From Bordetella parapertussis (GTDB taxonomy: Bacteria > Pseudomonadota > Gammaproteobacteria > Burkholderiales > SG8-41), in assembly GCA_945861275.1 (NCBI GenBank), contig CAMATZ010000003.1:62001-126000 (forward strand): a DNA stretch of 64,000 nt. The letters run 5' to 3'. A program made the translations under genes and the position numbers. Under the pieces are notes generated by a model. It was not told the DNA's origin. It did not search any database and saw only the letters and a program-made list of their open reading frames with translations. Positions 1 through 10,720 of this stretch are shown here, one piece after another (position 1 is the stretch's first letter; every line of letters begins with the position of its first letter).

Positions 1-1
1 G

Positions 2-1792
2 AACGGCAAACTGGTGGATACCGCGCATCGCATGGATGCCGATGCCGAGCTGGCGATAGTTACCGATAAGGATGCCGCGGGTCTGGCGGTGCTGCGTCAT
101 TCAACGGCGCACCTGCTGGCGCACGCCGTGAAGGAGCTTTTCCCCGATGCGCAGGTGACGATAGGCCCGGTGATTGACGATGGATTTTTCTATGATTTTT
201 CGTACCAGCGGCCATTCACGCCTGAAGATTTGGTGGCCATTGAAAAACGCATGCAGGAGATCGCCAAGCGCGATGTGAAGGTTGAGCGTCAGGAAATGGC
301 GCGTGATGAGGCGGTGAAATTTTTCAGCGGTATCGGCGAGAAATACAAAGCGGAGATTATTGCCTCGATTCCGTCGAGTGAACCGATCTCTTTGTATAAG
401 CAGGATAACTTCATAGACCTGTGCCGCGGCCCGCACGTGCCTTCGACGGGTAAATTGAAGGTGTTCAAGCTGATGAAAGTCGCAGGCGCCTACTGGCGTG
501 GCGACTCCAGGAACGAAATGCTCACGCGCGTGTACGGCACGGCGTGGGGGAAAAAAGAGGATCAGGAAGCCTATCTGCATCGTCTCGAAGAGGCGGAAAA
601 GCGCGACCACCGCAAACTCGGCCGGCAGCTGGACTTGTTTCATCTGCAGGAGGAAGCGCCGGGCATGGTGTTCTGGCACCCGCATGGCTGGACGCTGTGG
701 CAGATTATCGAGCAGTACCTGCGCAGGCTGCTCAACGATGCGGGTTACCGCGAAGTGCGCACACCGATGGTGATGGATCGTGTGCTGTGGGAGAAATCCG
801 GGCACTGGGAAAACTACCGCGAGCTTATGTTTACCACCGAGTCGGAAAAGCGCGACTACGCGGTGAAGCCGATGAATTGTCCCGGTCACGTGCAAATTTT
901 TAATCAGGGCGTAAAAAGTTATCGCGAGTTGCCGCTGCGTATTGCGGAATTTGGTTCGTGCCATCGCAATGAGCCCTCGGGTGCGTTGCATGGGCTGATG
1001 CGGGTGCGTGGGTTCGTGCAGGATGACGCGCACATTTTCTGCACCGAAGCGCAGATTCAGGACGAGGCTGTGCGCTTTATCGATTTGCTGCGCGGCGTAT
1101 ACGCCGACTTTGGTTTTAACGATATCGAAATCAAGCTCTCAACGCGCCCGCCCAAGCGCATCGGTGCAGATGAGGTGTGGGATCGTGCCGAAGCTGCGCT
1201 CACCGCCGCGCTCAATGCGAAGCAATTAACCTGGGAGCTCAATCCGGGGGAAGGTGCGTTCTACGGGCCCAAAATCGAGTTTTCGCTCAAGGATTCGTTG
1301 GCGCGCGTCTGGCAGTGCGGCACGCTGCAACTGGATTTCGCGTTACCCGGCCGGCTGGGGGCGGAGTATGTGGCGGAAGACAACACGCGCCGCACGCCGG
1401 TGATGCTGCACCGGGCTATCTTGGGATCGCTGGAGCGCTTTATTGGCATCCTGATCGAGCACTACGCCGGAGCCATGCCAGTGTGGCTGGCGCCGGTTCA
1501 GGTGGTGGTCGCGAGTATCACTGAACATCAGGCGGATTACGCCAAAGAGATCGAATTGGCGCTGAAAGCGGCAGGTGTGCGCGCCGTATCCGACTTGAGG
1601 AATGAGAAGATTTCCTATAAAATACGGGAACATAGTCTCCAAAAGCTGCCTTATCAGTTGGTCGTCGGTGATAAGGAAGTTGCAGCCCGTCAGGTTGCCG
1701 TCAGAACCCGCAAAGGTGAGGACTTGGGCCCAATGGCTCTTGCGGATTTTGTTTCGCGTTTAAAGCGCGATGAAACTCAGTTTGGACGCTGA
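2..1792 (+). CDS. thrS: Threonyl-tRNA synthetase (5' end cut by window edge)
   Basis: Charges tRNA-Thr with threonine in the cytoplasm. The reading frame is open from base 2, so the beginning lies outside the window; about 596 codons are visible against roughly 640 in E. coli, so most of the N-terminal TGS domain is missing. The second editing domain is present (HSTAH near its start). The class II core shows the zinc-site MNCPGH, motif 2 around [12 protein letters not shown], the DDAH histidine and motif 3 around [12 protein letters not shown]. The anticodon-binding domain closes the protein. It is first of the thrS-infC-rpmI-rplT translation group, 52 bases ahead of infC. Confidence 0.97.
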   Translation, partial: NGKLVDTAHRMDADAELAIVTDKDAAGLAVLRHSTAHLLAHAVKELFPDAQVTIGPVIDDGFFYDFSYQRPFTPEDLVAIEKRMQEIAKRDVKVERQEMARDEAVKFFSGIGEKYKAEIIASIPSSEPISLYKQDNFIDLCRGPHVPSTGKLKVFKLMKVAGAYWRGDSRNEMLTRVYGTAWGKKEDQEAYLHRLEEAEKRDHRKLGRQLDLFHLQEEAPGMVFWHPHGWTLWQIIEQYLRRLLNDAGYREVRTPMVMDRVLWEKSGHWENYRELMFTTESEKRDYAVKPMNCPGHVQIFNQGVKSYRELPLRIAEFGSCHRNEPSGALHGLMRVRGFVQDDAHIFCTEAQIQDEAVRFIDLLRGVYADFGFNDIEIKLSTRPPKRIGADEVWDRAEAALTAALNAKQLTWELNPGEGAFYGPKIEFSLKDSLARVWQCGTLQLDFALPGRLGAEYVAEDNTRRTPVMLHRAILGSLERFIGILIEHYAGAMPVWLAPVQVVVASITEHQADYAKEIELALKAAGVRAVSDLRNEKISYKIREHSLQKLPYQLVVGDKEVAARQVAVRTRKGEDLGPMALADFVSRLKRDETQFGR

Positions 1793-1831
1793 TCGGTGGT
1801 ATGAGTATGCATAAATAAGATTAATTAAATC

Positions 1832-1847
1832 AAGGAGTTATCGCATA
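1832..1847 (+). promoter_or_regulatory. infC ribosome binding site and AUA initiation codon
   Basis: AAGGAG at 1832-1837 is followed after seven bases by ATA at 1845-1847, directly before the conserved IF-3 N-terminus. The site decides the start of infC and would allow the usual IF-3 autoregulation through a discriminated start codon. The use of ATA is read from the sequence; the regulation is inferred from the family. Confidence 0.7.
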
Positions 1848-2522
1848 GCACAGGAAAAAGAAGCACGCATCAACACGGAGATTACGGCAGCGGAAGTCCG
1901 CTTGATCGGCGCCGCTGGTGAACAGGTTGGTGTGGTGAGTATTGCGGCAGCCAACAAGCTGGCCGAAGAGGCCGAGCTGGATCTGGTGGAAATTGCGCCG
2001 ACCGCGAAACCACCCGTTTGCCGTATCATGGATTTTGGCAAGTTCAAATACCGTGAGAGCAAGCGGCAGCACGAAGCGAAGTTGAAGCAAAAGCAGATCG
2101 TGGTCAAGGAAGTCAAATTCCGCCCTGGCACCGATGAAGGGGACTACAAGATCAAACTCAGAAACCTCATGCGGTTTCTGGAAGAAGGGGACAAGGTTAA
2201 AGTCACTTTGCGGTATCGCGGCCGCGAAATGGCGCATCAGGAATTCGGCATACGGCTGCTCGAACGCATACGGAGTGAATTGGAGCCCCATGCGATAGTC
2301 GAGCAGTTTCCGAAAATGGAAGGACGTCAGTTGGTGATGGTGATGTCCCCCAAAAAAGGCGGTAAGGCCCCGGTGAAAGGTGCTGCGAAAGCAGCGTCCG
2401 CAGCGGCAGCTAAGCCCGCTGCAGCCGTGGAAAAAACGGCGCCAGCGGTTGCGCTGGTAGCGGTAGCAGCGGCGACAGCCACCGCCACCGCCGCCACTGC
2501 GGCCGAGATCGAAAAGAAGTAG
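1845..2522 (+). CDS. infC: Translation initiation factor IF-3, apparent AUA start
   Basis: IF-3 binds the 30S subunit, prevents premature 50S joining and discriminates against poor start codons. The family N-terminus ([12 protein letters not shown]) is in frame only if translation starts at the ATA at 1845-1847, which has AAGGAG at 1832-1837, seven bases upstream; no ATG, GTG or TTG fits, and the first GTG or ATG lies inside the N-domain. Rare starts are a family feature because IF-3 represses its own non-canonical start codon. The product would be 225 residues, longer than the usual ~175-180, because of an Ala/Val/Thr-rich tail of about 50 residues after the conserved C-domain (ends near VMSPKK). 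Confidence 0.93.
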   Translation: MAQEKEARINTEITAAEVRLIGAAGEQVGVVSIAAANKLAEEAELDLVEIAPTAKPPVCRIMDFGKFKYRESKRQHEAKLKQKQIVVKEVKFRPGTDEGDYKIKLRNLMRFLEEGDKVKVTLRYRGREMAHQEFGIRLLERIRSELEPHAIVEQFPKMEGRQLVMVMSPKKGGKAPVKGAAKAASAAAAKPAAAVEKTAPAVALVAVAAATATATAATAAEIEKK

Positions 2523-2528
2523 AGCGGT

Positions 2529-2561
2529 AGTAAACCAGCAGTAAACCAGCAGTAAACAAGA
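2529..2561 (+). repeat. Three tandem 11-base repeats after infC
   Basis: AGTAAACCAGC occurs twice head to tail (2529-2539 and 2540-2550) and is followed by a diverged third unit, AGTAAACAAGA. The block starts right after the infC stop and lies in the infC-rpmI spacer. No function is evident. Confidence 0.7.
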
Positions 2562-2569
2562 AGTAGTTG

Positions 2570-2620
2570 TCCGGGTATTAAAAGTTTCTCCGATCTATTT
2601 TCGAAGAACACCCGGCGCTA
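2570..2620 (+). promoter_or_regulatory. Possible rpmI leader hairpin (L20 autoregulation candidate)
   Basis: CCGGGTATT near 2571 can pair with AACACCCGG near 2608, one mismatch, enclosing a second imperfect stem (TCTCCGA with TCGAAGA). It lies just upstream of rpmI. In E. coli and Bacillus, ribosomal protein L20 represses rpmI-rplT by binding an RNA structure in this spacer, so a similar role is possible. The pairing is visible; the role is inference. Confidence 0.35.
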
Positions 2621-2638
2621 TGTTAAAACGAGGTAGTC

Positions 2639-2833
2639 ATGCCGAAACTCAAGACCAAGAGTGGCGCGGCCAAGCGTTTCCGTAAGCAGAGCAGTGGCGG
2701 AATTAAACGTGGATCGGCCTTTATGCGTCACATACTCACCAAGAAAAGCACCAAGCGCAAGCGTCAGTTGCGCGGTGGTACCGCGGTGCATGCGTCAAAC
2801 GTGCGTGCCGTTCGCGCCATGCTGCCTTATTAA
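2639..2833 (+). CDS. rpmI: 50S ribosomal protein L35
   Basis: Small basic protein of the large ribosomal subunit. The 64-residue product starts [14 protein letters not shown] and keeps the family pattern of Lys/Arg-rich segments and the RHILTKKS stretch; the length is normal. It sits between infC and rplT, 12 bases ahead of rplT, with which it is normally co-transcribed and co-regulated by L20. Confidence 0.98.
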   Translation: MPKLKTKSGAAKRFRKQSSGGIKRGSAFMRHILTKKSTKRKRQLRGGTAVHASNVRAVRAMLPY

Positions 2834-2845
2834 AGGAGATCAACC

Positions 2846-3220
2846 ATGCCAAGAGTAAAACGTGGAGTGATCGCGCGCGCGGCGCACAAAAAAGTCATCG
2901 AGAAAGCCAAGGGTTTTCGCGGTCGCCGCAATAATGTATTCCGGGTCGCCAATGAAGCGGTGATGCGCGCCGGGCAGTATGCCTATCGCGACCGCCGCAA
3001 CAAAAAGCGCGTGTTCCGTTCACTGTGGATTACGCGTATCAACGCGGCGGTGCGCGAGCACGACCTGAGCTACAGTCAATTCATGTACGGTCTTAAGAAG
3101 GCCGCGGTTGAAGTGGATCGCAAAGTGCTGGCGGATATCGCGGTACTCGACAAACCAGCTTTTGCCAAGTTTGTGGAGACGGCCAAAGCCAATCTCGCGA
3201 GTTCCGGCGCAGCGGCGTAA
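2846..3220 (+). CDS. rplT: 50S ribosomal protein L20
   Basis: Binds 23S rRNA early in 50S assembly and in many bacteria represses its own operon. The 124-residue product starts [16 protein letters not shown] and shows the core [16 protein letters not shown]; it is a few residues longer than the usual 118 because of a small Ala/Ser tail. AAGGAG lies a few bases before the ATG. A strong terminator follows, ending the translation-factor operon. Confidence 0.98.
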   Translation: MPRVKRGVIARAAHKKVIEKAKGFRGRRNNVFRVANEAVMRAGQYAYRDRRNKKRVFRSLWITRINAAVREHDLSYSQFMYGLKKAAVEVDRKVLADIAVLDKPAFAKFVETAKANLASSGAAA

Positions 3221-3252
3221 ACACAAGCTACTGCGGTCAAACGCAGCCTTGG

Positions 3253-3282
3253 AAAAAAGAGGCTCTCCAGCCTCTTTTTTTT
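3253..3282 (+). terminator. Rho-independent terminator after rplT
   Basis: AAAAAAGAGGCT pairs perfectly with AGCCTCTTTTTT across a CTCC loop and is followed by more T residues. It ends the infC-rpmI-rplT unit 30 bases past the rplT stop and separates it from pheS. The A-tract/T-tract symmetry means it could act in both directions. Confidence 0.9.
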
Positions 3283-3298
3283 GCGATACGATACGTAA

Positions 3299-4309
<1,011 letters not shown>

Positions 4310-4324
4310 GGTGTCGACAGCGTC

Positions 4325-6703
4325 ATGAAATTTTCCGAGAACTGGCTGCGTCGCTTTGCCAATCCGCCGCTCGCCACCGGAGCGCTGGCGGATTTGCTTA
4401 CCTTTGGCGGTATCGAAATCGAAGGCGTTGCGGTGGTCGCGCCGCCGTTCGAGCGGGTGGTGGTGGGTGTGGTGCTGACGGTGGCAGCACACCCGCAGGC
4501 CGACCGCCTGAAGGTGTGTCAGGTCAGCGTCTCGGACAACGTCAATGACGCGCCGCTGACGATAGTGTGTGGCGCGCCCAACGTGCGCGAGGGCCTGCGT
4601 GTGCCAACGGCCTTGGTGGGCGCTACCTTGCCCGGCATGGCAATCAAGGCGGCCAGGGTGCGCGGCGTTGCGTCGAACGGCATGTTGTGTTCGGCACGTG
4701 AATTGGGCTTGAGCGACGCCGCGGACGGATTGCTGGAACTGCCGGCGGATGCGGCCATCGGCGTCAATATTCGCCAGGCACTGGATCTGGATGACGTTAT
4801 TTTTGACAGCAAGCCCACGCCCAACCGCGGCGATTGTCTGAGCGTGCGCGGGCTTGCGCGTGAAGTGGCTGCGTTGAGCGGCACACCCCTGCAACCGCTT
4901 AAAATCGCCCCGGTTAACGCCAGCCATGCTGCTGCGCCGCGGATTACACTGGAGGCGCCGGCAGCGTGTCCGCTGTATTGTGGCCGCATCGTGCGCGGCG
5001 TCGATGTCAGCGCGCCCACGCCGCAGTGGATGGTGCGCTGTCTTGCGCGCAGCGGCATTCGTTCCATCAGCGCGGTGGTGGATGTCACCAATTACGTGAT
5101 GCTGGAGTTGGGACAACCGCTGCATGCATTCGACGCGGCAAAAATCGAGGGCAGCATTCATGTGCGGTTCGCTGAGCCTGGCGAAAAACTCGCGCTGCTG
5201 AATGGCGAAACACGCGAACTCACGCCATCGTTTCTGCTGATCGCCGATGACCACAAGGCGCTGGCACTGGCCGGCATCATGGGCGGCGCGCACAGCGCAG
5301 TGGGAAATGAAACGCGCGACATACTGCTGGAAGCCGCGTATTTTGACCCGGATGTGATCGCCGGTAAATCGCGGGTGCTGGGTTTTGGCTCGGACTCGTC
5401 GTATCGTTTTGAGCGTGGCGTGAATTTCGCGGATGCGCGCGAGGCGATGGAGCGCGCAACCCAGCTCACGCTGGATATTTGCGGCGGCAGTGCCGGGCCG
5501 GTGGTGATGGCCGCAGACACCGCGCACACACCGCAGCGCAAGCCGGTTGATTTGCGCTTTGCCAGAGTCGAGCGTGTATTGGGAATTGCACTTGGCGCTG
5601 ACGTGATTGCGGGTATTTTCACGCGCCTGGGGTTTGCGCACGTGGCGATTGCGGGCGGTCTGCGCGTGACGCCGCCCGCGTATCGTTTTGATGTCGCCAT
5701 CGAGGAAGACCTGATCGAGGAAATTGCGCGCATACACGGTTACAACCGCATTCCTTCGTGTGCGCCCGTGGTGGCAGCGGCGGCGTTGCCGGTGGTGGAG
5801 CGGCAGCGCTCAAACGCCGCGATACGCCACTTGCTGGCGGCACGCGACTATCAGGAAGTGGTGACCTATAGCTTTGTGGATGCGCAATGGGAGCTGGATT
5901 TCTGCGCTAATGCGTCGCCGGTCAGGCTGGCGAACCCGATCGCGAGTCAGATGGCGGTGATGCGGTCCAGTTTGATCGGCGGATTGATCGGCACCGTTGC
6001 CTACAATTTGCATCACAAACAAACGCGCGTGCGCGTGTTTGAAGCCGGACGTTGTTTTGCCGCGGACACCATTGCCGGTGAGTATCAGCAGCCCTGGCGC
6101 ATCGGCGCGGCGGCGTGTGGAGACGCGCACCCTGAACAATGGGGCATACGCCCTGCGAGGCCGCTGGACTTTTATGATGTAAAGGCTGACCTGGAAGCGC
6201 TGTTTCAGCCACGCACTTTGACCTTCGAAGCGGCGCCACATCCGGCGCTGCACCCGGGCAAAAGCGCGCGCGTGTTGCAGGCGGGCAACACCATAGGCTG
6301 GATAGGTGAACTACATCCGCGCTGGCGGCAAAAATATGATCTGGCGATAGCGCCGGTGTTGTTTGAGGTGGCGCTGGATGCGGCAACGGCGCAATTGCTG
6401 CCCCAATATGCGGCCATTTCCAAATATCCATCGGTTTGGCGGGATTTGGCTTTGACTTTCGATGAGAATGTCTCGTATCAAGCAATTCTTGATGCGGTAA
6501 ATGCGCAAAAACCAGCGCTCATTATTGACATTTCGGTATTTGACATTTACCATGGTGCGGCGATGGAAAGTGGTAAAAAAAGTCTTGCATTCAGGATGTT
6601 AGTACAGGATACTCATAAAACAATGACCGATGCGGAAGTCGATTTCGCAGTCTCGGCAATACTAAAAATTCTGCAAAACCAGTTCAACGCCAAGCTTCGC
6701 TAA
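4325..6703 (+). CDS. pheT: Phenylalanyl-tRNA synthetase beta subunit
   Basis: Partner of PheS; provides tRNA binding and editing of Tyr-tRNA-Phe. The 792 residues match the E. coli length of 795. In order: an EMAP-like tRNA-binding domain (about residues 40-150, [10 protein letters not shown]), the B3/B4 editing domain (about 210-375, ending near [12 protein letters not shown]), the B5 domain (about 400-475), the inactive class II core, and the C-terminal FDX-ACB anticodon-binding domain ([10 protein letters not shown]). Ten bases separate it from ihfA, the usual order. Confidence 0.97.
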   Translation: MKFSENWLRRFANPPLATGALADLLTFGGIEIEGVAVVAPPFERVVVGVVLTVAAHPQADRLKVCQVSVSDNVNDAPLTIVCGAPNVREGLRVPTALVGATLPGMAIKAARVRGVASNGMLCSARELGLSDAADGLLELPADAAIGVNIRQALDLDDVIFDSKPTPNRGDCLSVRGLAREVAALSGTPLQPLKIAPVNASHAAAPRITLEAPAACPLYCGRIVRGVDVSAPTPQWMVRCLARSGIRSISAVVDVTNYVMLELGQPLHAFDAAKIEGSIHVRFAEPGEKLALLNGETRELTPSFLLIADDHKALALAGIMGGAHSAVGNETRDILLEAAYFDPDVIAGKSRVLGFGSDSSYRFERGVNFADAREAMERATQLTLDICGGSAGPVVMAADTAHTPQRKPVDLRFARVERVLGIALGADVIAGIFTRLGFAHVAIAGGLRVTPPAYRFDVAIEEDLIEEIARIHGYNRIPSCAPVVAAAALPVVERQRSNAAIRHLLAARDYQEVVTYSFVDAQWELDFCANASPVRLANPIASQMAVMRSSLIGGLIGTVAYNLHHKQTRVRVFEAGRCFAADTIAGEYQQPWRIGAAACGDAHPEQWGIRPARPLDFYDVKADLEALFQPRTLTFEAAPHPALHPGKSARVLQAGNTIGWIGELHPRWRQKYDLAIAPVLFEVALDAATAQLLPQYAAISKYPSVWRDLALTFDENVSYQAILDAVNAQKPALIIDISVFDIYHGAAMESGKKSLAFRMLVQDTHKTMTDAEVDFAVSAILKILQNQFNAKLR

Positions 6704-6713
6704 GAGGGGATAC

Positions 6714-7019
6714 ATGACTTTAACGAAGGCTGAACTCGCCGATCTGTTGTTCGAAAAAGTGGGCCTCAACAAACGTGAGGCCAAGGATATGGTCGAGACG
6801 TTCTTTGAGGAAGTGCGTCACGCACTGGAGGCCGGCAAAGGCGTAAAGTTATCCGGGTTCGGCAATTTTCAGTTGCGCCTGAAACCGCAACGTCCCGGCC
6901 GCAATCCGAAAACTGGTGAAGAAATACCGATTACCGCGCGCCGCGTAGTTACTTTTCACGCTTCGCAAAAGTTAAAAGCCATGGTGGAGCAGCGCTACGG
7001 TGGAAAGCCCAACCCATAA
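6714..7019 (+). CDS. ihfA: Integration host factor alpha subunit
   Basis: Sequence-specific DNA-bending protein that acts as a heterodimer with IhfB. The 101-residue product starts [18 protein letters not shown] and contains the DNA-intercalating arm with [16 protein letters not shown]. Location after pheST is conserved in beta- and gammaproteobacteria. Its end overlaps the start of the next gene by 20 bases, suggesting translational coupling. Confidence 0.97.
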   Translation: MTLTKAELADLLFEKVGLNKREAKDMVETFFEEVRHALEAGKGVKLSGFGNFQLRLKPQRPGRNPKTGEEIPITARRVVTFHASQKLKAMVEQRYGGKPNP

Positions 7020-7410
7020 AGCGCAACTGCCGCCGATCCCCGCAAAGCGCTATTTCACCATCGGTGAAGTCAGCGAATTGTGCGGTGTAAAGCCGCACGT
7101 GTTGCGTTACTGGGAGCAGGAGTTCACCCAGTTAAAGCCCGTCAAGCGTCGCGGAAACCGCCGCTATTATCAGCATCATGAAGTGCTTTTGATCCGCCGC
7201 ATCCGCGAGCTGCTCTACGATCAGGGCTTTACCATCAGCGGCGCCCGCAACCAGCTGGATGATCTCGCCAGTGAAGGCGGCCGTTACACCAAATCCCGCG
7301 TGAGCGTAACCGTTGCCGCGCCTGAACTTGTGCTGAGTGCAGCGGGGCAGGCTAAAGCCTTGCTGGTACGCAAGGAAATTCAGGGCGTGCTGGCATTGCT
7401 GCGCACCTGA
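7000..7410 (+). CDS. MerR-family transcriptional regulator
   Basis: Predicted DNA-binding regulator of 136 residues. The winged helix-turn-helix lies at about residues 16-85 ([12 protein letters not shown], then LRYWEQEF and NRRYYQ). The C-terminal part is short and lacks cysteine metal ligands, so it does not look like a metal sensor. A MerR-type gene right after ihfA is a common arrangement in betaproteobacteria; its targets are not known to me. The GTG start at 7000 overlaps ihfA; no alternative start precedes the helix-turn-helix closely. Confidence 0.9.
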   Translation: MESPTHKAQLPPIPAKRYFTIGEVSELCGVKPHVLRYWEQEFTQLKPVKRRGNRRYYQHHEVLLIRRIRELLYDQGFTISGARNQLDDLASEGGRYTKSRVSVTVAAPELVLSAAGQAKALLVRKEIQGVLALLRT

Positions 7411-7431
7411 CCTTGCATTTGTATACGGGAT

Positions 7432-7461
7432 GCCGTGGCGCACCGTGCTGCGGCTTTTTTT
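7432..7461 (+). terminator. Weak terminator-like hairpin after the MerR gene
   Basis: GCCG at 7432-7435 can pair with CGGC at 7451-7454 around a short GC-rich inner stem, followed by seven T residues. It lies between the MerR gene and the aminotransferase start. The stem is imperfect. Confidence 0.35.
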
Positions 7462-7465
7462 CGCC

Positions 7466-8794
7466 ATGACACATGTATTTCACCGCGATGCCAGAACCGA
7501 TCCGCCGTTGGCCGTGGCGGGCGAAGGGCCGTATCTGACCGACCGCGAAGGGCGCCGCTACCTCGATGCTTCAGGTGGCGCTGCGGTTTCCTGCCTGGGG
7601 CACGGGCACCGCGCGGTGATCGAGGCGATCAAAGCGCAGGCCGATAAACTGGCTTACGCACACACCGCGTTTTTCAGCAGCGAACCCGCCGAAGCGCTGG
7701 CGGATTTTTTGATCCAGGCCAGCGGTAATGCATTTGAGCGGGTGTATTTTGTTTCGGGCGGCTCGGAGGGCATTGAAGCCGCGCTCAAACTCGCCCGCCA
7801 GTATTTTCTAGAAGCCGGCGAGCCTCAGCGCGATCTTTTCATAGGCCGCCGCCAGAGCTATCACGGCAACACGCTGGGCGCGCTGGCGGTAGGCGGCAAT
7901 AGTTGGCGCCGCGCGCCATTTGCGCCGCTGCTGATGAAGGTTGAGCATATCGCGCCCTGTTATGCCTATCGCGACCGCAAAGAGGGTGAGTCCGAGGCTG
8001 GCTACGGCCTGCGTGCTGCCGATGAACTCGAAGAAATGGTGCAACGCGTAGGGCCCAGGCGCGTTATCGCGTTTGTTGCGGAGACCGTGGTGGGTGCGAC
8101 GCTGGGTGCGGTTGCGCCAGCCCCCGGCTACTTCAAGCGCATACGCGAAATCTGTGATCGTCACGGCATCCTGCTGATACTGGATGAAGTGATGTGCGGC
8201 ATGGGGCGCACCGGCAGCTTGTTTGCCTATGAACAGGAAGGCATCGTACCCGATATGTGCGTGGTCGCCAAAGGCTTGGGCGGCGGCTATCAGCCCATAG
8301 GCGCTACGCTGGTGTCGAAAAAGATTTTCGATGCGGTACAGAGCGGTAGTGGATTTTTTCAGCATGGCCACACCTATCTGGGGCATCCGCTGGCGTGTGC
8401 AGCGGCGCTGGCGGTGCAGCACACGATAGAAGAAGAGCGGCTGCTCGACAATGTGCGCGCGCAAGGCGCGGCGCTATTGACGCAATTGCGGGCGCGTTTC
8501 GGCGCACACTCGCACGTGGGCGACGTGCGCGGGCGCGGGCTTTTCCTGGGTGTTGAACTGGTGGCGGACCGCGCCACCCAATCGCCTTTCGATCCCGCCC
8601 TGAAGGTGCATCAGCGCATCAAGCGCGAGGCTTTCGCGCGCGGCCTGATTTGTTATCCGATGGGCGGCACGGTGGACGGCAAGCACGGCGACCATATATT
8701 GCTGGCGCCGCCGTACATCATCGACGGCACCCATTGTGCCGAGATCACCGAAAAGCTGGCACAGGCCGTTGAGGCGGCTTTGGTGGGAGTCTAA
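7466..8794 (+). CDS. Class III (omega-type) aminotransferase
   Basis: Pyridoxal-phosphate enzyme of the acetylornithine/omega-amino-acid transaminase fold, 442 residues from the ATG at 7466. Visible features: the N-terminal GRRYLDASGGAAV segment, the cofactor-binding SGGSEGIEAALKLAR, ILDEVMCGMGRTG with the PLP-ring aspartate, and Lys269 in VAKGLGGGYQP, which should form the Schiff base. The substrate cannot be read from sequence; relatives include beta-alanine/pyruvate-type and uncharacterised transaminases. The frame remains open upstream but this ATG gives the family N-terminus. Confidence 0.9.
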   Translation: MTHVFHRDARTDPPLAVAGEGPYLTDREGRRYLDASGGAAVSCLGHGHRAVIEAIKAQADKLAYAHTAFFSSEPAEALADFLIQASGNAFERVYFVSGGSEGIEAALKLARQYFLEAGEPQRDLFIGRRQSYHGNTLGALAVGGNSWRRAPFAPLLMKVEHIAPCYAYRDRKEGESEAGYGLRAADELEEMVQRVGPRRVIAFVAETVVGATLGAVAPAPGYFKRIREICDRHGILLILDEVMCGMGRTGSLFAYEQEGIVPDMCVVAKGLGGGYQPIGATLVSKKIFDAVQSGSGFFQHGHTYLGHPLACAAALAVQHTIEEERLLDNVRAQGAALLTQLRARFGAHSHVGDVRGRGLFLGVELVADRATQSPFDPALKVHQRIKREAFARGLICYPMGGTVDGKHGDHILLAPPYIIDGTHCAEITEKLAQAVEAALVGV

Positions 8795-8840
8795 GCCGTG
8801 AAGGGTTTTTGCTCCGCTGCTGCGCGCGGCCAAGTTTTAC

Positions 8841-8868
8841 TTGAAAATTCAGCCAGTTACTGTAAACT
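8841..8868 (+). promoter_or_regulatory. Candidate sigma-70 promoter for rpsF operon
   Basis: TTGAAA at 8841-8846 and TAAACT at 8863-8868 are separated by 16 bases, about 130 bases before the rpsF start. The long leader between them and rpsF could hold regulatory structure, but I could not identify one with confidence. Confidence 0.4.
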
Positions 8869-9001
8869 CCGCGCCTCGGTTGGCCTTGTGCCCTCCGATA
8901 CTTCTTAGTAAGTGTTTGTTTTTAAAATAATTTAAATCCTTGCCTCACCGTCTCGCATAACGGGAGGCCCAGCAGTTTCCAACCCATAAGGAGCTTATTG
9001 C

Positions 9002-9430
9002 ATGCGACATTATGAAATTGTATTTATCGTCCATCCGGATCAAAGTGAGCAGGTTCCCGGCATGGTCGAGCGCTATCGCCAGATGATCACCGGGCGTGGC
9101 GGAAAAATTCACCGTCACGAAGATTGGGGGCGTCGCCAGATGACCTATCCGATCCAGAAGATGCACAAAGCGCACTACGTGTTGCTGAACATCGAGTGTG
9201 ACAACGAGACACTGGTTGAAATGGAACACGCGTTCAAGTTTAACGACGCGGTGCTGCGCCATTTGACGGTGTCGATGCGCGATGCGGCTGTCGCACCCTC
9301 ACCGATGATGCGCGAGGAAAGAGCGCGCCCGCCGTCCGATGAGCGGCCTGCATCAGCGCCCGCAGCGACACCAGCGGTGACACCCGCTGCGGCAGCTGCT
9401 GCGATACCCGCGCCGGCGGCTACCGCGTAA
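9002..9430 (+). CDS. rpsF: 30S ribosomal protein S6 with Ala/Pro-rich tail
   Basis: Small-subunit protein that pairs with S18 on 16S rRNA. The S6 fold occupies about residues 1-95 ([34 protein letters not shown]). It is followed by a tail of about 45 residues dominated by Ala and Pro that is not part of the conserved fold; E. coli S6 instead has an acidic tail to which RimK adds glutamates. First gene of rpsF-priB-rpsR-rplI, two bases ahead of priB. Confidence 0.96.
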   Translation: MRHYEIVFIVHPDQSEQVPGMVERYRQMITGRGGKIHRHEDWGRRQMTYPIQKMHKAHYVLLNIECDNETLVEMEHAFKFNDAVLRHLTVSMRDAAVAPSPMMREERARPPSDERPASAPAATPAVTPAAAAAAIPAPAATA

Positions 9431-9432
9431 GG

Positions 9433-9762
9433 GTGGACGCCAACGCGCTTAACTGGGTCAGGCTTGCAGGAGAAATCACCGCTATAGAATCGTTACGTCA
9501 CACGCCCGCCGGGCTGCCTCTGGTGAACTTCAAACTCACACACCGTTCGCTGCAATTTGAAGCCGGCATCGAACGCCAAACTGAACTTGAAGCGGGTGCG
9601 GTGGCTGTCGGAGATATAGCCGCTGCTGTTGCAAAGTTTCATGCGGGCGACAGGGTAACGATACAGGGATTTCTGGCAGCCAGGCGCCGCATGGGCGCGC
9701 AACTCGGCACACAGCTGGTATTACACGTAACGCACATCACACCGCTTCAGCAGTTAGACTAA
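9433..9762 (+). CDS. priB: Primosomal replication protein N
   Basis: Single-stranded-DNA-binding OB-fold protein that helps PriA and DnaT reload DnaB at stalled forks. The 109-residue product begins with a GTG two bases after rpsF and shows the family pattern [23 protein letters not shown], then a C-terminal strand ending [11 protein letters not shown]. The position between rpsF and rpsR is diagnostic. Confidence 0.93.
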   Translation: MDANALNWVRLAGEITAIESLRHTPAGLPLVNFKLTHRSLQFEAGIERQTELEAGAVAVGDIAAAVAKFHAGDRVTIQGFLAARRRMGAQLGTQLVLHVTHITPLQQLD

Positions 9763-9787
9763 CAGACACACGAAAAGGAAACTCATC

Positions 9788-10078
9788 ATGGCGATGGGCA
9801 AAGGCAGGTTCGGTAAAGGCAAGGGGAAACCCACCGACAAGAACAAACGCCGCGGCAACGCGTTGTTCCGCCGCAGAAAGTTCTGCCGCTTTACCGCGGA
9901 AAAAATTACGCAGATCGATTACAAGGATATCGCGCTGCTCAAGGATTTCATCAACGAAAACGGCAAATTGATACCGGCGCGAATCACCGGTACCAAGGCC
10001 AAGTATCAGCGTCAGCTGTCGGTGGCGGTGAAGCGCGCGCGCTTTCTCGGGCTGCTGCATTTCACCGATCTGCACTAA
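9788..10078 (+). CDS. rpsR: 30S ribosomal protein S18
   Basis: Binds 16S rRNA together with S6. The product is 96 residues; the conserved region starts at [20 protein letters not shown] and ends LLHFTDLH. The N-terminus carries an extra Gly/Lys-rich stretch of about 20 residues ([14 protein letters not shown]), making it longer than the 75-residue E. coli S18. AAGGAAA lies before the ATG. Ten bases separate it from rplI. Confidence 0.97.
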   Translation: MAMGKGRFGKGKGKPTDKNKRRGNALFRRRKFCRFTAEKITQIDYKDIALLKDFINENGKLIPARITGTKAKYQRQLSVAVKRARFLGLLHFTDLH

Positions 10079-10087
10079 GGAGGCAAC

Positions 10088-10540
10088 ATGCAAATCATAC
10101 TGCTCGAAAAAGTGGTTAACCTCGGCCAGCTCGGCGATGTGGTCAAGGTCAAGGACGGTTATGCGCGCAATTTTCTGATTCCGCACGGCAAAGCCAAGCG
10201 CGCCAATCCCACGAATCTGGCGGAGTTCGAAAAGCGCCGCGTGGATCTTGAGAAAGCGCAGAATGAAGCGCTTGCCAAAGCGCAGGAAATCGGCGGCAAG
10301 CTCGACGGCCTGATGGTGCAAATTACGCAGAAAGCCGGCGTCGACGGAAAACTGTTTGGTTCAGTCACCAACAGTGACATTGCCGAGGCGCTTAAGAAAC
10401 AGGGCTACGACATCGCCAAGGCGTCGATACGCATGCCGGCGGGCCCGATCAAGAACATAGGCGACAATCCGCTGAAAATCGCGGTGCATGCCGATGTGGT
10501 GGTCGGCATCACCGTTTCGGTGTTGGGCGAGGCCGCTTAG
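10088..10540 (+). CDS. rplI: 50S ribosomal protein L9
   Basis: Elongated large-subunit protein linking the base of the L1 stalk to the outside. 150 residues, normal length: N-terminal domain [17 protein letters not shown] with [11 protein letters not shown], a long connecting helix, and a C-terminal domain with [16 protein letters not shown]. Last gene of the operon before a strong terminator. Confidence 0.98.
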   Translation: MQIILLEKVVNLGQLGDVVKVKDGYARNFLIPHGKAKRANPTNLAEFEKRRVDLEKAQNEALAKAQEIGGKLDGLMVQITQKAGVDGKLFGSVTNSDIAEALKKQGYDIAKASIRMPAGPIKNIGDNPLKIAVHADVVVGITVSVLGEAA

Positions 10541-10592
10541 TTTGCGCATGCGTTTTCTAATGCGCTAATTCAAAACGCTTTTTTCGCATCAG

Positions 10593-10622
10593 AAAAAAGG
10601 GCTGGCGACAGCCCTTTTTTTT
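10593..10622 (+). terminator. Rho-independent terminator after rplI
   Basis: AAAAAAGGGCTG pairs perfectly with CAGCCCTTTTTT over a GCGA tetraloop, followed by more T residues, about 50 bases after rplI. It ends the rpsF operon and separates it from dnaB. Confidence 0.92.
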
Positions 10623-10720
10623 ATGTAGATTCGATAGCTCGCGGTTAATTTTCCCGCTCGATCTGTTAAAAAATATTTAATAAAAACAAATAGTTACGTA
10701 ATTATTTCAGGTAACACCCC

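Noticed and set aside
101-1033. 310-codon minus-strand frame opposite thrS
   Set aside because: Antisense to conserved class II synthetase motifs; Arg/His-rich composition typical of shadow frames.
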